Part shown: piece after piece, positions 59,508 to 64,000 of the stretch
Layout of the letters: every line of letters begins with the position of its first letter
How positions within the stretch are numbered: position 1 is the stretch's first letter
Source: Gnetum montanum
Lineage: Eukaryota > Streptophyta > Gnetopsida > Gnetales > Gnetaceae
DNA: 64,000 nucleotides
NCBI GenBank assembly: GCA_015680685.1
Contig: MNCI01007974.1
Location: 313,031 to 377,030, forward strand
Direction: 5' to 3'
The notes under the pieces: generated by a model
The model's input: only the letters and a program-made list of their open reading frames with translations
Database searches by the model: none
Told to the model about the DNA's origin: nothing
Program-made: the position numbers and the translations under genes

Positions 59508-61053
59508 TCATTTGAGGCCCTCATTTTCTTTTAAGTTTTTTTTTACACATTTTTTCCACTATTTTTTTGCACTTTTTTGTTTTACAAATTTCTTTAACTT
59601 TTCTTATTTTTGTTTTACAACATCATTCATACTTTTTATTTTATTTGTGTGTATGTATGTGTCTTATCTATTTCGTTAAGTTTGTCACCCAATAAGTGCT
59701 CTTAATGATGGCATGAACTGTTTCTATTGATTTCTAGAGTTTGGTTTTTACCTTTAAGATTATGATGTTGATACTAAGGTATGGTTCTTTTGATATAACA
59801 GGCAATGAGTTCACTTCATCCATACACCAATAAATTTCTATGGTCTCTCTCTGCTTGGAAATGTACAGTCTCTCTCCCAATAATAAGAACTATAACGAAT
59901 CGGTGACTGGGCATTTCTCAAACTAAGGAAGGACTCAAGGATTGAAAAGGGTGTGGCTTCAAGGGAACTTGATGCATTTGTGTTGGCCATTCTCTTGGGT
60001 GCTTGGATGTTTTCTTCTTGAGTTTTCCTTCCCATTCCAACATTGCTCCATTATCAGGAAGCTGAGTTAATAAAAATAACAAAGTCTTTGCATGGTGTGG
60101 TTCTCACGTATAAACACATAAAACAAAACAAAAAAAAAGAGAAAAAAAAAGAAGAGAAAAAAAGTAAGAATTCAAAGCACACCCCTTAGACATAATAATT
60201 CTTTGGGCTACAAGCACTGGTTATGGAACTAAAATAAACATGTTCCCTCTAACTAAGGCCTTTCTCACTTCCCATTCTCTCCTCCTTCGCTTCGTCGGAA
60301 TGGTAGTGGCTCTTTGGTGAAGGAATTCTTGTTACTTCAAGTGGATGGATTGGCTGAATTCATTAATGCAAAGTCACTGGATGTGGGTTGTTGAGGCTAG
60401 ACTTGGAATGGGATCTACTAACTCACATTAATTATTAACTACACAAGGGGCTATACATCATCTTGTTCTTGAGATTCCATTCCATTCTCTTCTCTCCATC
60501 CTTCTCTCCATTGTTCACCTCATTTCCAGTTGTATCATTAGTATATATTTTAGTTGACGCATTGTTTTCTTGTTGGTAAATTCTTGTGGTTAAGACTTTA
60601 ACTCTTGTTCTAGAGACTACAGACTCTTCGAATGTGGGATTGTCAGGGCATTAAGGGCATGCGCCTACTTTGGGGAGGACCCACTGACATTCATATTTGG
60701 TGCACTAGTTAAATTTTTTACCTTAACATTTTTGCAATCCACTCTATTTTGTTCATTTCCATCTTGACATCTATTTCATCGATGTTATAGTTGTCTCTTT
60801 TTCTCTATCTTTCTTGTTCTTTTTCTTTCTTTATTCTATCACTACAGGTGCTTCACTCTTAGTCATGGGGGTCTTGACCCAATTTTATCAATTTTCTCCT
60901 AACCCCTACACCTTCGGTAGTCACCACTATTATATCTCCAGACCCGTATCAACCATACCACAACTCCACCAATGGACCTTTCACCGAAGCAAGGTATCAA
61001 CTGCATCGTGATTCATTTACCCTTGCTACTATAAGATGGTGTTTTGTGTGTAG
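59508..61053 (+). other. D noncoding region before short ORF
   Basis: Aligns with A 38,339-39,934: T-rich opening, GTGTATGTATGTG tract, the conserved ATGCGCCTACTTTGGGGAGG motif (60,659-60,684), TTAGTCATGGGGG at 60,859 and a GT-AG pair at 60,994/61,053. Confidence 0.7.
60659..60684 (+). promoter_or_regulatory. Conserved noncoding motif, D
   Basis: ATGCGCCTACTTTGGGGAGG then ACCCA, the D copy of the five-copy motif. Confidence 0.6.
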
Positions 61054-61143
61054 ATGGTAATCATACAACAACGGATTGGATCTAGAGGGAACACTTGGAA
61101 TGGATCAATGCTAAAGCAGCTATGCAAGGAACGAGATGGATGA
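61054..61143 (+). CDS. D short ORF after acceptor, 29 codons
   Basis: MVIIQQRIGS, then NTWNGSMLKQLCKERDG and TGA, directly after TTTGTGTGTAG. Counterpart of the A ORF at 39,935; the conserved residues are at both ends, with variable ones between. No known domain. Confidence 0.45.
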   Translation: MVIIQQRIGSRGNTWNGSMLKQLCKERDG

Positions 61144-61399
61144 CGCACTTACAGATAGACAATGAAAGGTGCAATCTTGGCATTGGTAGCGGCAAACTTC
61201 TTCTCTCTTTTCTCTTAGCTACCAAATAAGCCCTGATATCAAATGTATAAAGTGTTCACTCTTGTTGTCATGAACACCAGTTTTTTCATGTTCTATAATG
61301 ATGATCCATTCACATGTCATTCCATTCACCATTAGTTCCATTCAAGTCAATAATCCCATACCTTCCCAATATTTTTGTAAGGAAATGAAGGACAATTTT

Positions 61400-61418
61400 T
61401 TATTCATTCATGGGGGTA
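61400..61418 (+). promoter_or_regulatory. D polypurine tract
   Basis: TTATTCATTCATGGGGGTA directly before the 3' LTR. Confidence 0.65.
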
Positions 61419-62209
61419 TGATGGGATGCGATATCACATGGGCCACAATATCGCATACATGATATTGCATCTTCCCCTGCGATATCGCAGTGCATCACCG
61501 AATCTATAAATAAGAGGTAGCTCTCCTTTGTTTCTCCATCTAGATCTAGACCTTAGCCAAACTCTTGCAGTTTTTCCATTCCAGAGTTAGAGTAATTTCC
61601 ATGTGCCCACAGTAAGAGTCCCAAAGTGAACAGATCTTTATTTGAGCAAATATTATACCTGAGCACAAGTTTGTGTATGAAAATAAAGATGAACTTTTTG
61701 GATAAACCTTGTAGTGCATGGACTAAGCTAAATAGGAATTTAATTAATGTTATTTACTACTTTCCTAATTAGTCTCTCTAAACCCTCAACACTCCTACGT
61801 GCATTCAATACAACCACTTTGAGCACATGCATTATGCTTGGTAATCCCAGCAACGAATAGAATTTGATAATCCCAGAAGGTTGCATTGGCTCAGGGTGTG
61901 AACAGAAAGTGGGAATAGATACTGATGCTAGGCATTAGAACTTAGTTAGTTAAAGTTATTTACTTAGTCTCTTCACTCTTTCCCTCATTAGCATAGGCAA
62001 TAAAACATAAAAGATATAAAAATCACATACCTCAGACTTACTTAACCATACAACCGTGACAAATACAAGTAAGTATGGGAAGATAATGAATGATTAACCT
62101 TAAGTGTTCCATAAGGCGTGTAAGCACTTAGTCTATGGAGTTCGACCAAATCATGCATGTAACGCTCGTATTTGTATGGTTGAGTGTAGGGGTACCTCGC
62201 CACTCATCA
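61419..62209 (+). mobile_element. D 3' LTR
   Basis: TGATGGGATGCG to CACTCATCA. TATA box at 61,504-61,517. It has fewer GATATCG palindrome units than the 5' LTR. Confidence 0.9.
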
Positions 62210-62214
62210 CTTTT

Positions 62215-62672
62215 GTATTCTTGAATTTGAGACACATATTTCAATTAAAATTCTCATTCCTTTTTTACTATTTTCAAAAGGCCATGTAGCCCTCTTCAGC
62301 TGAGACTATTCCCAGGTTTTTGTACCCATACAGGAGGCAACCTAGGCAATGGTCCCCTCAAATGAGCTTTTCCCTCGATGTTGGTGCAACCAAAATTTAT
62401 GCATCAACACCTTTTTGGTGCTAGAAGGAGGGCCTTTCTCCCACCTTTTATTTATTAGATCTTCTTACCATTTTGTTATGGCTATTTTGTTTTCCGATCC
62501 AGTCTTGGAACTTGTTGAACTTTTTTTTAAAAAGACTGTCTTCAAACCCTTTGTTTCCTGAATTTTTTATGCTTTCCATTTTCTAAAATTTATTGTTACT
62601 GAAACATTTTTTTTAATAACCCTTGTTTCTAGTCTCATTTTCAAATTTTTGATTTTGGCAGTCCTTACCTAA
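62215..62672 (+). mobile_element. LTR end and leader of a Tat-like element
   Basis: GATGTTGGTGCAACC, then CATCAACACC and TTGGTGCTAGAAGGAGGGC (62,415-62,433), the junction motif seen in T1 and T2. The internal region is cut at 62,672 by the E LTR. Plus orientation, interrupted on the left by D. Confidence 0.55.
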
Positions 62673-63446
62673 TGATGAGTTGTAATTTAACCTAGCCGCA
62701 ATATTGCAACCTGTCTCCTCATCTATAAATAAGAGGCAGGCAGTTCTAATAGAGAGAGTTTTAGAGTCAGTTTTGATTTTAGTTTTCATTTTTCTCTTAA
62801 CCCGTTTCCTCCCAGTGTATGCCTGTAGTGTGGTGATTGTAATTGTATGAAATCCTTTATTTGAGTGTGACGTACTTGGACACACACATTGACCAGCAAT
62901 AAGGATCAAGATTACTTCATCATTGCAACATTCACTTAGCTTAATTATTTAATTAATTGTTATTTACCTCTTTCTTAGTTAATACCTTCTTACCCTAAAC
63001 TCCTGTTAAACATGGAATAAGTACGACTTGATTACGAGCATTTAAGTGTGACTACTTGGTAACCCAGTAGCGTACCTAGGATCTGTGCTTGGTAATCCTA
63101 GTGGTAGTCATGCACAAAGTCCAAGATGTGTATGGATAATTGAGGAACAGATACTCATTGCACTTAGGCTAGCTTAGATTCTCTCTCACCCTTCTCTCTT
63201 ATCTTAGTTAATATTATCTTCCATTGCCTTCATGAGTAGCATTAATGTAGAACACATCATACACCTCACTCTGGGCTAAACCATACGTGACAAATTTAAC
63301 ACTAGTCCAGGTGGGAAGACAACGAACTATGACCTAAGGCTAACTATCTAGATGCCATAACTAGTCTGTCTACAGATTTCAACTGGATTATGCATGTAAT
63401 GCTCGTATTCGTATGGTTGAGTGTAGGGGTACCTCACCACTCATCA
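62673..63446 (+). mobile_element. E: Athila-type 5' LTR
   Basis: TGATGAGTTGTA to CACTCATCA, TATA box CTATAAATAAGAGG at 62,723-62,736, family-specific GTGTAGGGGTACCTC end. Poly(A)-type AATAAGG in place of AATAAA. The body is closest to B. Confidence 0.85.
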
Positions 63447-63466
63447 TTAGCGCCACTGCCGAGGAT
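63447..63466 (+). promoter_or_regulatory. E primer-binding site
   Basis: TTAGCGCCACTGCCGAGGAT, tRNA-Asp type with changes different from those in A and D. Confidence 0.6.
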
Positions 63467-63597
63467 GGTGCTAGTTATCTAGATTAGTTATATCATACAA
63501 GGTTGTTGTATAGGAATTAACAATATATCTTTTAGAAAGAAATAATTATAAAAGGTCACATATAAATTCACACACAATTGCACAACCATGCCTCTCC

Positions 63598-63652
63598 TAG
63601 AAGATTACGATAATGCCACACTTAGTGAGGAAATTCATTGGAGAACCAACGA
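63598..63652 (+). pseudogene. E gag start, cut by assembly gap
   Basis: ATG at 63,598 encodes MPLLEDYDNATLSEEIHWRT, matching the B gag N-terminus (ENIHWKTNE). Open up to the gap; intactness unknown. Confidence 0.6.
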
Positions 63653-64000
63653 NNNNNNNNNNNNNNNNNNNNNNNNNNNNNNNNNNNNNNNNNNNNNNNN
63701 NNNNNNNNNNNNNNNNNNNNNNNNNNNNNNNNNNNNNNNNNNNNNNNNNNNNNNNNNNNNNNNNNNNNNNNNNNNNNNNNNNNNNNNNNNNNNNNNNNNN
63801 NNNNNNNNNNNNNNNNNNNNNNNNNNNNNNNNNNNNNNNNNNNNNNNNNNNNNNNNNNNNNNNNNNNNNNNNNNNNNNNNNNNNNNNNNNNNNNNNNNNN
63901 NNNNNNNNNNNNNNNNNNNNNNNNNNNNNNNNNNNNNNNNNNNNNNNNNNNNNNNNNNNNNNNNNNNNNNNNNNNNNNNNNNNNNNNNNNNNNNNNNNNN
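63653..64000. other. Assembly gap
   Basis: A run of N to the end of the window, inside element E. Confidence 1.

Larger units (their letters stand above)
55184..62209 (+). mobile_element. D: Athila-type element with gag-PR only
   Basis: Plus strand, 7.0 kb. The 5' LTR is 55,184-56,002 and the 3' LTR 61,419-62,209, with perfect target duplication CTTTT (55,179-55,183 and 62,210-62,214). Same plan as A: primer site, gag-PR, noncoding stretch, short ORF after an acceptor-like site, polypurine tract. No RT or integrase. The first two bases of the 5' LTR read TT instead of TG. Confidence 0.9.

Noticed and set aside
1-64000. tRNA or rRNA genes
   Set aside because: No sequence with the cloverleaf boxes or conserved rRNA stretches was noticed on either strand by eye; a tRNAscan-SE run would settle it.

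Overview
The window is seed-plant nuclear DNA, AT-rich and made almost entirely of decayed retrotransposons nested inside one another. A large gymnosperm-type genome would fit, but the sequence does not prove it. Plant origin rests on Athila/Tat-type Ty3 elements, a Ty1/copia element, plant L1 zf-RVT sequence and a fragment of mitochondrial nad2. I see no intact cellular gene. The last 348 bases are an assembly gap.

Layout. Positions 1 to about 6 kb hold T1, a minus-strand Ty3 element with an intact gag-protease ORF and a nearly open pol frame carrying two RNase H domains; the left window edge cuts it. From 7.3 to 12.4 kb lie old pieces: an Athila-type LTR end, an L1 reverse transcriptase fragment, and a copia element whose RNase H lies in the opposite orientation to the rest. 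From 12.4 to 52.85 kb the order of parts suggests one old Athila-like element, C. Its parts are a 5' LTR piece at 12.41 kb, gag-PR-RT at 20.97-23.75 kb, the integrase C-terminus at 28.39 kb, a 2.3-kb internal tandem duplication, a third ORF (ORF3) at 49.6-52.5 kb and a 3' LTR piece at 52.71 kb. C was invaded by T2 (minus strand, 12.90-20.97 kb, rich in minisatellites) and by B (31,258-47,763, target duplication ATTTG). B was itself invaded by A (33,949-41,274, target duplication agagg/ggagg). An L1 3' end, a nad2 NUMT and an unexplained GC-richer island lie at 25-28 kb. Element D (55,184-62,209, perfect target duplication CTTTT) and the start of element E (62,673 onward) close the window.

How the parts work together. 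A, B, C, D and E are one superfamily. Their LTRs mostly run from TGATGA to ATCA, share a TATA box and an AATAAA site, and are followed by a primer-binding site for tRNA-Asp. C once carried gag, protease, reverse transcriptase, integrase and ORF3. A and D keep only gag-PR, joined to the last codons of the pol frame, so they would have depended on enzymes supplied by a C-like element. B keeps gag and ORF3 but has no pol. In A, B, C and D a splice-acceptor-like sequence ends directly at an ATG: the ORF3 start in B and C, a 28-29 codon ORF in A and D. B and C also carry a TATA-containing block upstream of ORF3 that resembles the start of their own LTRs. This ORF3 expression module is the most interesting signal in the window.
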